Program-made: the position numbers and the translations under genes
DNA from: Calliopsis andreniformis
Lineage: Eukaryota; Arthropoda; Insecta; Hymenoptera; Andrenidae
DNA length: 64,000 bases
Reading direction: 5' to 3'
Assembly (NCBI RefSeq): GCF_051401765.1
Contig: NW_027480422.1
Span: forward strand, 29,530,001-29,594,000
Notes under the pieces: model-generated
Databases searched by the model: none
Told to the model about the DNA's origin: nothing
Seen by the model: the letters and a program-made list of their open reading frames with translations, nothing else
Part shown: positions 26,912-39,150 of the stretch, in pieces
Layout of the letters: each line of letters starts with the position of its first letter
Numbering within the stretch: the first letter of the stretch is position 1

Positions 26912-28010
26912 CATCGTATAACAGGAATAATTGCAACCAGAGTGAAGGTGATGGTCACTTCTAAGTTCCGGGCAACCTAGGCTTCACTCTAGAGCGTTGC
27001 ACCACCAGATCGAATAGCTAGGGCCTTAGAAGTCAACGCCAGAAGCGTAAAATAAAATATAAATACAACAGTTATTCCATCGTATAACAGGAATAATTAC
27101 AACCAGTGTGAAAGTAATGGCCATTTCTACGTTCCGTGCAACCTAGGCTTCACTCTCGGGCGTTGGTCCACCAGGTCGAATAGCTACGGCCTTAGAAGTC
27201 ACCGCCAGAATGTTAAAATACAATATAAATACAACAGCTTTTCCATCGTATAATACGAATAATTGCAATCAGTATGATAGTTATTGTCATTTCTACGTTC
27301 CGGGCAACCTGGGCTTCACCAGAGGGCGTAGCTCCACCACATCCAATAGTTAGGACCTAAGAAGTCAACGCCAGAAGTATAAAATCTAAAATAGTTCCAA
27401 CAGTTTTTCCATCGTATAACAGGAATAATTGCAACCAGTGTGAAAGTGATAGTCATTTCTACGTTCCGGGCAAGGTAGGATTCACTCTAGGGCGTTGCTC
27501 CGCCAGATCGAATAGTTAGGGACTAAGAAGTCAACGCCAGAAGCTTAAACTGCAATATAATTACAACAGTTATTCCCTTGTATAACAGTAATAATTGCAA
27601 CCAGTTTGTAAGGTATGGTCATTTCTACGTTCCGGGCATCCTAGGCTTCACTCTTGGGCATTGCTCCACCACATCGAATAGCTACGGCCATAGAAGTCAA
27701 CGCCATAACTATAAAATAAAATATAAATACATCAGTTTTTCCATTGTATAAAATGAATAATTGCAATCAGTATGAAGGTTATGGTCATTTCTACGTTCCG
27801 GGCAACCTAGGCTTCACTCTAGGGCGTTGTTCCTCCAGATCGAATAGCTAGGGCCTAAGAAGTGTACACCAGAAGCATAAAATACAATATAAATGCAACA
27901 GTTTTTCCATCGTATAATACGAATAATTGCAACCAGTGTGAAAGCAATGGCCATTTCTACGTTCCGGGCATCCTAGACTTAACTCTAGGGCGTCGATATA
28001 CCAGATCGAA
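26911..28010. repeat. Satellite between segments K and M, includes segment L copy 1
   Basis: About 6.6 monomers. From about 27,110 to 27,685 they match 36,077-36,652 (offset 8,967 bp, 54 monomers), sharing 'cactctcgggcgttgg', 'agtcaccgccagaatgttaa', 'aaaatctaaaatagttcc' and 'gggcaaggtaggattcac'. The rest is ordinary diverged satellite. Confidence 0.8.
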
Positions 28011-30765
28011 TAGCTACGGCCTTAGAAGTCAACGCCCGAAGCATAAAATACAATAAAAATACAACAGTTTTTGCATCGTATAACAGGAATAACAGCAACC
28101 AGAGTGAAGGTGATGGTCACTTCTAAGTTCCGGGCAACCTAGGCTTCACCCTAGAGCGTTGCACCACCAGATCGAATAGCTAGGGCCTTAGAAGTCAACG
28201 CCACAAGCATAAAAGAAAATATAAATACAACAGTTATTCCATCGTATAACAGGAACAATTGCAACATGCCTGAAGGTAATGGTCATTTCTACGTTCCGGG
28301 AAATCTAGGCTTCTCTCTAGGGCGTTGCTCCACCAGATCGAATAGTTAGGACCTGAGAAGTCAACGACAGAAGCATAAAATACAATAGAGATACAACAGT
28401 TTTACCATCGATTAACAGGAATAATTGCAACCAGTGTGAAAGATATGGTCATTTCTCCGATCAGGGCAACGTAGGCTTCACTCCAGGGCGTTGTTGCACC
28501 ACACCGAATAGCTACGGCCTTAGAAGTCAACGCCAGAAGGTTAAAATACAATATAAATACAACTAGATTTTCCATCGTATAATACGAATAGTTGCAATCA
28601 GTATGAAAGTTATGGTCATTTCTACGTTCCGGGCAACCTGGGCTTCATCAGAGGGCGTTGCTCCACCAGATCCAATAGTGTGGACCTAAGAAGTCAACGC
28701 CCGAAGCATAAAATACAATAAAAATACAACAGTTTTTCCATCGTATAACAGGAATAATTGCAACCATTGTGAAAGTGATTATCATTTCTACGTTCCGGGT
28801 AACCTAGGCTTCACTCTTTGGCGCTACTCCACCAGATCGAATAGTTCGGGCCTTGGAAGTCAACGCCAGACGCACAAAATAAAATAAAAATACAACAGTT
28901 ATTCCATCGTGTAACAGGAATAATTACAACCAGTGTGAAAGTAATGGGCATTTCAACGTTCCGTGCAACCTAGGCTTCACTCTAGGCGTTGCTCCACCAG
29001 ATCCAATAGTTAGGGCCTAAGAAGTCAACGCCAGAAGCATAACGTACAATAAAAATCCAATAGTTTGTCCATCGTATAACAGGAATAATTGCAACCAGTG
29101 TAAAAGTAACGGTCATTTCTACGTTCCGGGCAACCTAGGTTTCGCTCTAGGGCGATGCTCCACCACATCGAATAGTTAGGGCCTTAGAAAACAACTCCAG
29201 ACGCATAAAATACAATAATAATACAGCAGTTTTTTCATCGTACAACAGGAATAATTGCAGCAAGCCAGAAGGTAATGGTCATTTCTTCGTTCCGGGCAAT
29301 CTATGCTTCTCTCTAGGGCGTTGCTCCACCACATCGAATAGTTAGGGCCTGAGAAGTCAACGCCAGAAGCATAAAATAGAATAGAAATACAACAGTATTT
29401 CCATCGTATAACAGGAATAATTGCAACCTGTCTGAAAGATATGGTCAATTCTACAATATGGGCAACCTAGGCTTCACTCTAGGGCGTTGCTCGACCACAT
29501 CGAATAGCTATGGCCTTAGAAGTCTACGCCAGAACCATTAAATACAATATAAATACAGTAGTTCTTCCATCGTATTAAACGAATAATTGTGAACCAGTAT
29601 GAAAGTTATGGTCATTTCTACGTTCCGGGCAACCTAGGCTTCACACTAGGGCGTTGCTCCACCAGATCCAATAGTTGGGACCTTAGATGTCACGCGCCCG
29701 AAGCTTAAAATACAATAAAAATACAAAAGTTTTTCCATCGTTTAACAGGAATAATTGCCACCAGTGTGAAAGTGATAGTCGTTTCTTCATTCCGGGCAAC
29801 CTAGGCTTCACTCTAGGCTGTTGCTCCTCCAGATAGAATAGTTAGGGCCCAGAAAGTCAACGCCAGAAGCATAAAATACAATATAAATACAACAGTTTTT
29901 CCCTTGTATAACAGGAATAAATGCAACCTATGTGAAGGTATGGTCATTTCTACGTTCCGGGCAACCTAGGCTTCACTCTAGGGCGTTGTCCCACCACATC
30001 GAATAGCTACAGCCTTAGGAGTCAACGCCAGAGGCATAACATACAATATAAGTACTACAGTTTTTCCATCGTATAAAACGAATAATTGCAATCAGTATGA
30101 AGGTTATGGTGATTTCTACGTTCCAGGCAACCTAGGCTTCACTCTAGGGCGTTGTTCCTCCAGATCGGATAGCTAGGGCCTAAGAAGTCTACACCAGAAG
30201 CATAAAATACAATATAAATACAACAGTCTTTCCATCGTATAATACGAATAATTGCAACCAGTATGAAAGTTATGGTCATTTCTACGTTCCGGGCAACCTA
30301 GGCTTCACCCTAGGGCGTTGCTCTACCAGATCGAATAGTTAGGTCCTAAGAAGTCAACGCTAGAAGCATAAAATACGATATATGTACAAGAGCTTTTCCA
30401 TCGTATCAAACGAATAAGTGCAACCAGTGTGAAAGCTATGGCCATTTCTCTGTCCCGGACATGCTAGACTTAACTCTAGGGCGTTGCTCTACCAGATCGA
30501 ATAGCTACGGCCTTAGAAGTCAACGCCCGAAGCATAAAATACAATAAAAATACAACAGTTTTTCCATCGTATAACAGGAATAATTGCAACCAGAGTGAAG
30601 GTGATGGTCACTTCTAAGTTCCGGGCAACCTAGGCTTCACTCTAGAGCGTTGCACCACCAGATCGAATAGCTAGGGCCTTAGAAGACAACGCCAGAAGCG
30701 TAAAATAAAATATAAATACAACAGTTATTCAATCGTATAACAGGAATAATTACAACCAGTGTGAA
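28010..30765. repeat. Duplicated segment M, copy 1
   Basis: About 16.6 monomers repeated at 33,324-36,080 with an offset of 5,314 bp (32 monomers). Shared rare variants include 'tttttgcatcg', 'ggaataacagcaacc', 'ctccgatcagggcaacg', 'cacaccgaatagc' and 'caactagattttcc'. Its right two thirds are another copy of the core found inside segment K (offset 3,487 bp from 25,203). Confidence 0.88.
30091..30256. repeat. Single-monomer insertion in core block
   Basis: Relative to the core copy at 25,203-27,120, exactly one 166-bp monomer is added here: the offset changes from 3,487 to 3,653 bp. The inserted monomer reads 'atcagtatgaaggttatgg' through 'ctccagatcggatagc' and 'tctacaccagaagc'. The same extra monomer sits at 35,405-35,570 in the related copy and is missing from copies 1 and 3. 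Confidence 0.85.
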
Positions 30766-30770
30766 AGTAA

Positions 30771-33386
30771 TGGTCATTTCTACGTTCCGTGCAAGCTAGG
30801 CTTCACTCTAGGGCGTTGCTCCACCAGATCCAATACTTAGGACCTCAGAAGTCAACGCCCGGAGCATAAAATACAATAAAAATACCACAGTTTTTCCGTC
30901 GTATAGCAGGAATAATTACAACCAGTGTGAAAGTAATGGGCATTTCCACGTTCCGGGCAACCTAGGCTTCACCCAAGGGCGTTGCTTCTCCAGATGCAAT
31001 AGATAGGACCTAAGAAGTCAACGCCAGAAGCATAAAATACAAAATAGATACAACAGTTTTTCCATCATATAACAGGAATAATTGCAACCAGTGTGAAACT
31101 GATGGTCATTTCTACGTTCCGGGCAACCTAGGCTTCACTCTAGGGCATTGTTCATCCAGATCGAATAGCTAGGGCCTAAGAAGTCTACGCCAGAAGCATA
31201 AAATACAATATAAATACATCAGTTTTTCCATTGTATAAAACGGATAATTGCTACCAGTGTCAAAAGTTATGGTCATTTCTGCGTCCCAGGACCCATAGGT
31301 TTCACTCTTGGACGTTGCCCCACCAGATCGAATAGCTAGGACCTTAGAAGTCAAAGCCAGACGCAGAAAATACAATATAAATACAACAGTTATTCCATCG
31401 TATAACAGGAATAATTACAACCAGTGTGAAAGTAATGGGCATTTCTACGTTCCGTGCAACCTAGGCTTCACCCTAGGGAGTAGCTCTACCAGATCGAATA
31501 GTTAGGTCCTAAGAAGTCAACGCTAGAAGCATAAAATACGATATATGTACAAGAGCTTTTCCATCGTATCAAACGAATAAGTGCAACCAGTGTGAAAGCA
31601 ATGGCCATTTCTCCGTCCCGGACATGCTAGACTTAACTCTAGGGCGTTGCTCTACCAGATCGAATAGCTACGGCCTTAGAAGTCAACGCCCGAAGCATAA
31701 AATACAATAGAAATACAACAGTTTTTCCATCGTATAACAGGAATAATTGCAACCATTGTGAAAGTGATTATCATTTCTACGTTCCGGGTAACCTAGGCTT
31801 CACTCTTTGGCGCTACTCCACCAGATCGAATAGTTCGGGCCTTGGAAGTCAACGCCAGACGCACAAAATAAAATAAAAATACAACAGTTATTCCATCGTG
31901 TAACAGGAATAATTACAACCAGTGTGAAAGTAATGGGCATTTCTACGTTCCGTGCAACCTAGGCTTCACTCTAGGCGTTGCTCCACCAGATCCAATAGTT
32001 AGGGCCTAAGAAGTCAACGCCAGAAGCATAACGTACAATAAAAATCCAATAGTTTGTCCATCGTATAACAGGAATAATTGCAACCAGTGTAAAAGTAACG
32101 GTCATTTCTACGTTCCGGGCAACCTAGGTTTCGCTCTAGGGCGATGCTCCACCACATCGAATAGTTAGGGCCTTAGAAAACAACTCCAGACGCATAAAAT
32201 ACAATAAAAATACAGCAGTTTTTTCATCGTACAACAGGAATAATTGCAGCAAGCCAGAAGGTAATGGTCATTTCTTCGTTCCGGGCAATCTATGCTTCTC
32301 TCTAGGGCGTTGCTCCACCACATCGAATAGTTAGGGCCTGAGAAGTCAACGCCAGAAGCATAAAATAGAATAGAAATACAACAGTTTTTCCATCGTATAA
32401 CAGGAATAATTGCAACCTGTCTGAAAGATATGGTCAATTCTACAATATGGGCAACCTAGGCTTCACTCTAGGGCGTTGCTCGACCACATCGAATAGCTGT
32501 GGCCTTAGAAGTCAACGCCAGAACCATTAAATACAATATAAATACAATAGTTCTTCCATCGTATTAAACGAATAATTGTGAACCAGTATGAAAGTTATGG
32601 TCATTTCTACGTTCCGGGCAACCTAGGCTTCACCCTAGGGCGTTGCTCCGCCAGATCCAATAGTTAGGACCTTAGATGTCACGCGCCCGAAGCTTAAAAT
32701 ACAATAAAAATACAAAAGTTTTTCCATCGTTTAACAGGAATAATTGCCACCAGTGTGAAAGTGATGGTCGTTTCTTCATTCCGGGCAACCTAGGCTTCAC
32801 TCTAGGCTGTTGCTCCTCCAGATAGAATAGTTAGGGCCCAGAAAGTCAACGCCAGAAGCATAAAATACAATATAAATACAACAGTTTTTCCCTTGTATAA
32901 CAGGAATAATTGCAACCTATGTGAAGGTATGGTCATTTCTACGTTCCGGGCAACCTAGGCTTCACTCTAGGGCGTTGTCCCACCACATCGAATAGCTACA
33001 GCCTTAGGAGTCAACGCCAGAGGCATAACATACAATATAAGTACTACAGTTTTTCCATCGTATAAAACGAATAATTGCAACCAGTATGAAAGTTATGGTC
33101 ATTTCTACGTTCCGGGCAACCTAGGCTTCACCCTAGGGCGTTGCTCTACCAGATCGAATAGTTAGGTCCTAAGAAGTCAACGCTAGAAGCATAAAATACG
33201 ATATATGTACAAGAGCTTTTCCATCGTATCAAACGAATAAGTGCAACCAGTGTGAAAGCTATGGCCATTTCTCTGTCCCGGACATGCTAGACTTAACTCT
33301 AGGGCGTTGCTCTACCAGATCGAATAGCTACGGCCTTAGAAGTCAACGCCCGAAGCATAAAATACAATAAAAATACAACAGTTTTT
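30771..33386. repeat. Duplicated segment K, copy 2
   Basis: Second copy of 24,296-26,911. At its right end the sequence switches from the K pattern ('tttttccatcg' expected) to the M pattern ('tttttgcatcg' at about 33,382), so K copy 2 is joined to M copy 2 within one monomer. Confidence 0.88.
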
Positions 33387-36080
33387 GCATCGTATAACAG
33401 GAATAACAGCAACCAGAGTGAAGGTGATGGTCACTTCTAAGTTCCGGGCAACCTAGGCTTCACCCTAGAGCGTTGCACCACCAGATCGAATAGCTAGGGC
33501 CTTAGAAGTCAACGCCACAAGCATAAAAGAAAATATAAATACAACAGTTATTCCATCGTATAACAGGAACAATTGCAACATGCCTGAAGGTAATGGTCAT
33601 TTCTACGTTCCGGGAAATCTAGGCTTCTCTCTAGGGCGTTGCTCCACCAGATCGAATAGTTAGGACCTGAGAAGTCAACGACAGAAGCATAAAATACAAT
33701 AGAGATACAACAGTTTTACCATCGATTAACAGGAATAATTGCAACCAGTGTGAAAGATATGGTCATTTCTCCGATCAGGGCAACGTAGGCTTCACTCCAG
33801 GGCGTTGTTGCACCACACCGAATAGCTACGGCCTTAGAAGTCAACGCCAGAAGGTTAAAATACAATATAAATACAACTAGATTTTCCATCGTATAATACG
33901 AATAGTTGCAATCAGTATGAAAGTTATGGTCATTTCTACGTTCCGGGCAACCTGGGCTTCATCAGAGGGCGTTGCTCCACCAGATCCAATAGTGTGGACC
34001 TAAGAAGTCAACGCCCGAAGCATAAAATACAATAAAAATACAACAGTTTTTCCATCGTATAACAGGAATAATTGCAACCATTGTGAAAGTGATTATCATT
34101 TCTACGTTCCGGGTAACCTAGGCTTCACTCTTTGGCGCTACTCCACCAGATCGAATAGTTCGGGCCTTGGAAGTCAACGCCAGACGCACAAAATAAAATA
34201 AAAATACAACAGTTATTCCATCGTGTAACAGGAATAATTACAACCAGTGTGAAAGTAATGGGCATTTCAACGTTCCGTGCAACCTAGGCTTCACTCTAGG
34301 CGTTGCTCCACCAGATCCAATAGTTAGGGCCTAAGAAGTCAACGCCAGAAGCATAACGTACAATAAAAATCCAATAGTTTGTCCATCGTATAACAGGAAT
34401 AATTGCAACCAGTGTAAAAGTAACGGTCATTTCTACGTTCCGGGCAACCTAGGTTTCGCTCTAGGGCGATGCTCCACCACATCGAATAGTTAGGGCCTTA
34501 GAAAACAACTCCAGACGCATAAAATACAATAATAATACAGCAGTTTTTTCATCGTACAACAGGAATAATTGCAGCAAGCCAGAAGGTAATGGTCATTTCT
34601 TCGTTCCGGGCAATCTATGCTTCTCTCTAGGGCGTTGCTCCACCACATCGAATAGTTAGGGCCTGAGAAGTCAACGCCAGAAGCATAAAATAGAATAGAA
34701 ATACAACAGTATTTCCATCGTATAACAGGAATAATTGCAACCTGTCTGAAAGATATGGTCAATTCTACAATATGGGCAACCTAGGCTTCACTCTAGGGCG
34801 TTGCTCGACCACATCGAATAGCTATGGCCTTAGAAGTCTACGCCAGAACCATTAAATACAATATAAATACAGTAGTTCTTCCATCGTATTAAACGAATAA
34901 TTGTGAACCAGTATGAAAGTTATGGTCATTTCTACGTTCCGGGCAACCTAGGCTTCACACTAGGGCGTTGCTCCACCAGATCCAATAGTTGGGACCTTAG
35001 ATGTCACGCGCCCGAAGCTTAAAATACAATAAAAATACAAAAGTTTTTCCATCGTTTAACAGGAATAATTGCCACCAGTGTGAAAGTGATAGTCGTTTCT
35101 TCATTCCGAGCAACCTAGGCTTCACTCTAGGCTGTTGCTCCTCCAGATAGAATAGTTAGGGCCCAGAAAGTCAACGCCAGAAGCATAAAATACAATATAA
35201 ATACAACAGTTTTTCCCTTGTATAACAGGAATAAATGCAACCTATGTGAAGGTATGGTCATTTCTACGTTCCGGGCAACCTAGGCTTCACTCTAGGGCGT
35301 TGTCCCACCACATCGAATAGCTACAGCCTTAGGAGTCAACGCCAGAGGCATAACATACAATATAAGTACTACAGTTTTTCCATCGTATAAAACGAATAAT
35401 TGCAATCAGTATGAAGGTTATGGTGATTTCTACGTTCCAGGCAACCTAGGCTTCACTCTAGGGCGTTGTTCCTCCAGATCGGATAGCTAGGGCCTAAGAA
35501 GTCTACACCAGAAGCATAAAATACAATATAAATACAACAGTCTTTCCATCGTATAATACGAATAATTGCAACCAGTATGAAAGTTATGGTCATTTCTACG
35601 TTCCGGGCAACCTAGGCTTCACCCTAGGGCGTTGCTCTACCAGATCGAATAGTTAGGTCCTAAGAAGTCAACGCTAGAAGCATAAAATACGATATATGTA
35701 CAAGAGCTTTTCCATCGTATCAAACGAATAAGTGCAACCAGTGTGAAAGCTATGGCCATTTCTCTGTCCCGGACATGCTAGACTTAACTCTAGGGCGTTG
35801 CTCTACCAGATCGAATAGCTACGGCCTTAGAAGTCAACGCCCGAAGCATAAAATACAATAAAAATACAACAGTTTTTCCATCGTATAACAGGAATAATTG
35901 CAACCAGAGTGAAGGTGATGGTCACTTCTAAGTTCCGGGCAACCTAGGCTTCACTCTAGAGCGTTGCACCACCAGATCGAATAGCTAGGGCCTTAGAAGA
36001 CAACGCCAGAAGCGTAAAATAAAATATAAATACAACAGTTATTCAATCGTATAACAGGAATAATTACAACCAGTGTGAAA
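33324..36080. repeat. Duplicated segment M, copy 2
   Basis: Second copy of 28,010-30,765, including the one-monomer insertion (35,405-35,570). Near 36,080 it switches to the L pattern ('cactctcgggcgttgg') where copy 1 continues into K copy 2. Confidence 0.88.
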
Positions 36081-36652
36081 GTAATGGGCATTTCTACGTT
36101 CCGTGCAACCTAGGCTTCACTCTCGGGCGTTGGTCCACCAGGTCGAATAGCTACGGCCTTAGAAGTCACCGCCAGAATGTTAAAATACAATATAAATACA
36201 ACAGCTTTTCCATCGTATAATACGAATAATTGCAATCAGTACGATAGTTATTGTCATTTCTACGTTCCGGGCAACCTGGGCTTCACCAGAGGGCGTAGCT
36301 CCACCAGATCCAATAGTTAGGACCTAAGAAGTCAACGCCAGAAGCATAAAATCTAAAATAGTTCCAACAGTTTTTCCATCGTATAACAGGAATAATTGCA
36401 ACCAGTGTGAAAGTGATAGTCATTTCTACGTTCCGGGCAAGGTAGGATTCACTCTAGGGCGTTGCTCCGCCAGATCGAATAGTTAGGGACTAAGAAGTCA
36501 ACGCCAGAAGCTTAAACTGCAATATAAATACAACAGTTATTCCCTTGTATAACAGTAATAATTGCAACCAGTTTGTAAGGTATGGTCATTTCTACGTTGC
36601 GGGCATCCTAGGCTTCACTCTAGGGCATTGCTCCACCACATCGAATAGTTAG
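36077..36652. repeat. Duplicated segment L, copy 2
   Basis: About 3.5 monomers matching 27,110-27,685 at an offset of 8,967 bp, with a few substitutions (for example 'agtacgatag' against 'agtatgatag'). Confidence 0.82.
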
Positions 36653-39150
36653 CGCCTTAGAAGTCAATGCCAGAAGCATAAAATGCCATATAAATACAAC
36701 AGTTTTTGCACTGTATAATATGAATAAATGCAAACAGTGTGGAAGTAATGGACATTTCTACGTTCCGGGCAACCTAGGCTTCACACTAGGGCGTTGTTCC
36801 TCCAGATCGAATAGCTAGGGCCTAAGAAGTCTACACCAGAAGCATAAAATACGAACTAAATACAACAGTTTTTCCATCGTATAACAGGAATAATTGCAAC
36901 CAGTGTGAAAGTGAATGTCATTTCTACATTCCGGGTAACCTAGGCTTCACTCTAGACCGTTGTTCCACCAGATCGAATAGCTAGTGCCTTAGAAGTCAAC
37001 GCCAGAAGCATAAAAAAAAATAAAAATACAACAGTTTTTGCACTGTATAATATGAATAATTGCAAACAGTGTGGAAGTAATGGTCATTTCTACGTTCCGG
37101 GCAACCTAGGCTTAACTCTAGGGCGTTGCTCAACCACATCGAATAGCTACGGCCTTAGAAGTCAACGGCATAACTATAAAATACAATATAAATACAACAG
37201 TTTTTCCATTGTATAAAAAGAATAATTGCAAACAGTGTGGAAGTGATGGTTTTTTTTACGTTCCGGGCAACCTAGTCTTCACTCTAGGGCGTTGCTCCAC
37301 CTGATCGAATAGTTAGGGCCTAAGAAGTCAGCGCCAGAAGCATAAAATACAATATAAATACAACGGTTTTTCCCTTGTATAACAGAAATAATTGCAACCA
37401 GTGTGAAAGCTATGGTCATTTCTACGTTCCGGGCAACCTAGGCTTCACTCTAGGGCGCTGCTCCACCACGTCGAATAGTTAGGGCCTTAGAAGTCAACAC
37501 CAGAGGCATAACATACAATATAAGCACAACAATTTTTCCATCGTATAAAACGAATAATTGCAATCAGTATGAAGGTTATAGTCATTTCTACGTTCCCGGC
37601 ATCCTAGGCTTCACTCTAGGACGTTGTTCCTCCAGATCGAATAGCTAGGGCCTGAGAAGTCTACCCAGAAGCATAAAATACAATATAAATACAACAGTTT
37701 TTCCATCGTATAACAAGAATAATTGCAACCAGTGTGAATGTGATGGTCACTTCTACGTTCCGGGCAACCTAGGCTTCACACTAGGGCGTTGTTCCTCCAG
37801 ATCGAATAGCTAGGGCCTAAGAAGTCTACACTAGAAGCATAAAATACAATATAAATACAACAGTTTTTCCATCGTATAACAGGAATAATTGCAACCAGTG
37901 TGAAAGTGATGGTCATTTCTACGTTCCGGGCAACCTAGGCTTCAGTCTAGGGCGTGGTTCCCCCAGATCGAATAGTTAGGGCCTAAGAAGCCTACGCCAG
38001 AAGCATAAAATACAATATAAATACCACAGTTTTTCCATCGTATAACAGGAATAATTGCAACCAGAGTGAAGGTGATGGTCTTTTCTAAGTTCCGGGCAAC
38101 CTAGGCTTCACTCTAGAGCGTTGCTCCACCAGACCGAATAGCCAGGACCTTAGAAGTCAACGCCAGAAGCACAAAATAAAATAAAAATACAACAGTTATT
38201 CCATCGTATAACAGGAATAATTACAACCAGTGTGAAAGTAATGGGCATTTCTACGTTCCGTGCAACCTAGGCTTCACTCTAGGGCGTTGGTCCACCAGGT
38301 CGAATAGTTAGGGCCTTAGAAAACAACTCCAGACGCATAAAATACAATATAAATACAACAGTTTTTCAATCGTATAACAGGAATAATTGCAAACAGTGTG
38401 AAAGATATGGTCATTTCTACGTTGCGGGCATCCTAGGCTTCACTCTAGGGCATTGCTCCACCACATCGAATAGTTAGCGCCTTAGAAGTCAATGCCAGAA
38501 GCATAAAATGCCATATAAATACAACAGTTTTTGCACTGTATAATATGAATAATTGCAAACAGTGTGGAAGTAATGGTCATTTCTACGTTCCGGGCAACCT
38601 AGGCTTAACTCTAGGGCGTTGCTCAACCACATCGAATAGCTGGTGCCTTAGAAGTCAACGCCAGAAGCATAAAATAAAGTAAAAATACAACAGTTTTTGC
38701 ACTGTATAATATGAATAATTGCAAACAGTGTGGAAGTAATGGTCATTTCTACGTACCGGGCAACCTAGGCTTAACTCTAGGGCGTTGCTCAACCACATCG
38801 AATAGCTACGGCCTTAGAAGTCAACGGCATAACTATAAAATACAATATAAATACAACAGTTTTTCCATTGTATAAAATGAATAATTGCAAACAGTGTGGA
38901 AGTGATGGTTGTTTTTACGTTCCGGGCAACCTAGTCTTCACTCTAGGGCGTTGCTCCACCTGATCGAATAGTTAGGGCCTAAGAAGTCAGCGCCAGAAGC
39001 ATAAAATACAATATAAATACAACGGTTTTTCCCTTGTATAACAGAAATAATTGCAACCAGTGTGAAAGCTATGGTCATTTCTACGTTCCGGGCAACCTAG
39101 GCTTCACTCTAGGGCGTAGCTCCACCACATCGAATAGCTACGGCCTTAGA
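36653..39150. repeat. Satellite with 10- and 11-monomer-offset duplication D
   Basis: The segment 36,975-37,470 matches 38,635-39,130 at an offset of 1,659 bp (10 monomers). The single monomer before it (36,597-36,765) matches 38,421-38,590 at 1,825 bp (11 monomers). Two adjacent monomers at about 38,531-38,640 and 38,698-38,806 are near-identical, explaining the one-monomer difference. A run of nine A's interrupts the pattern at 37,012-37,020. Confidence 0.8.
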
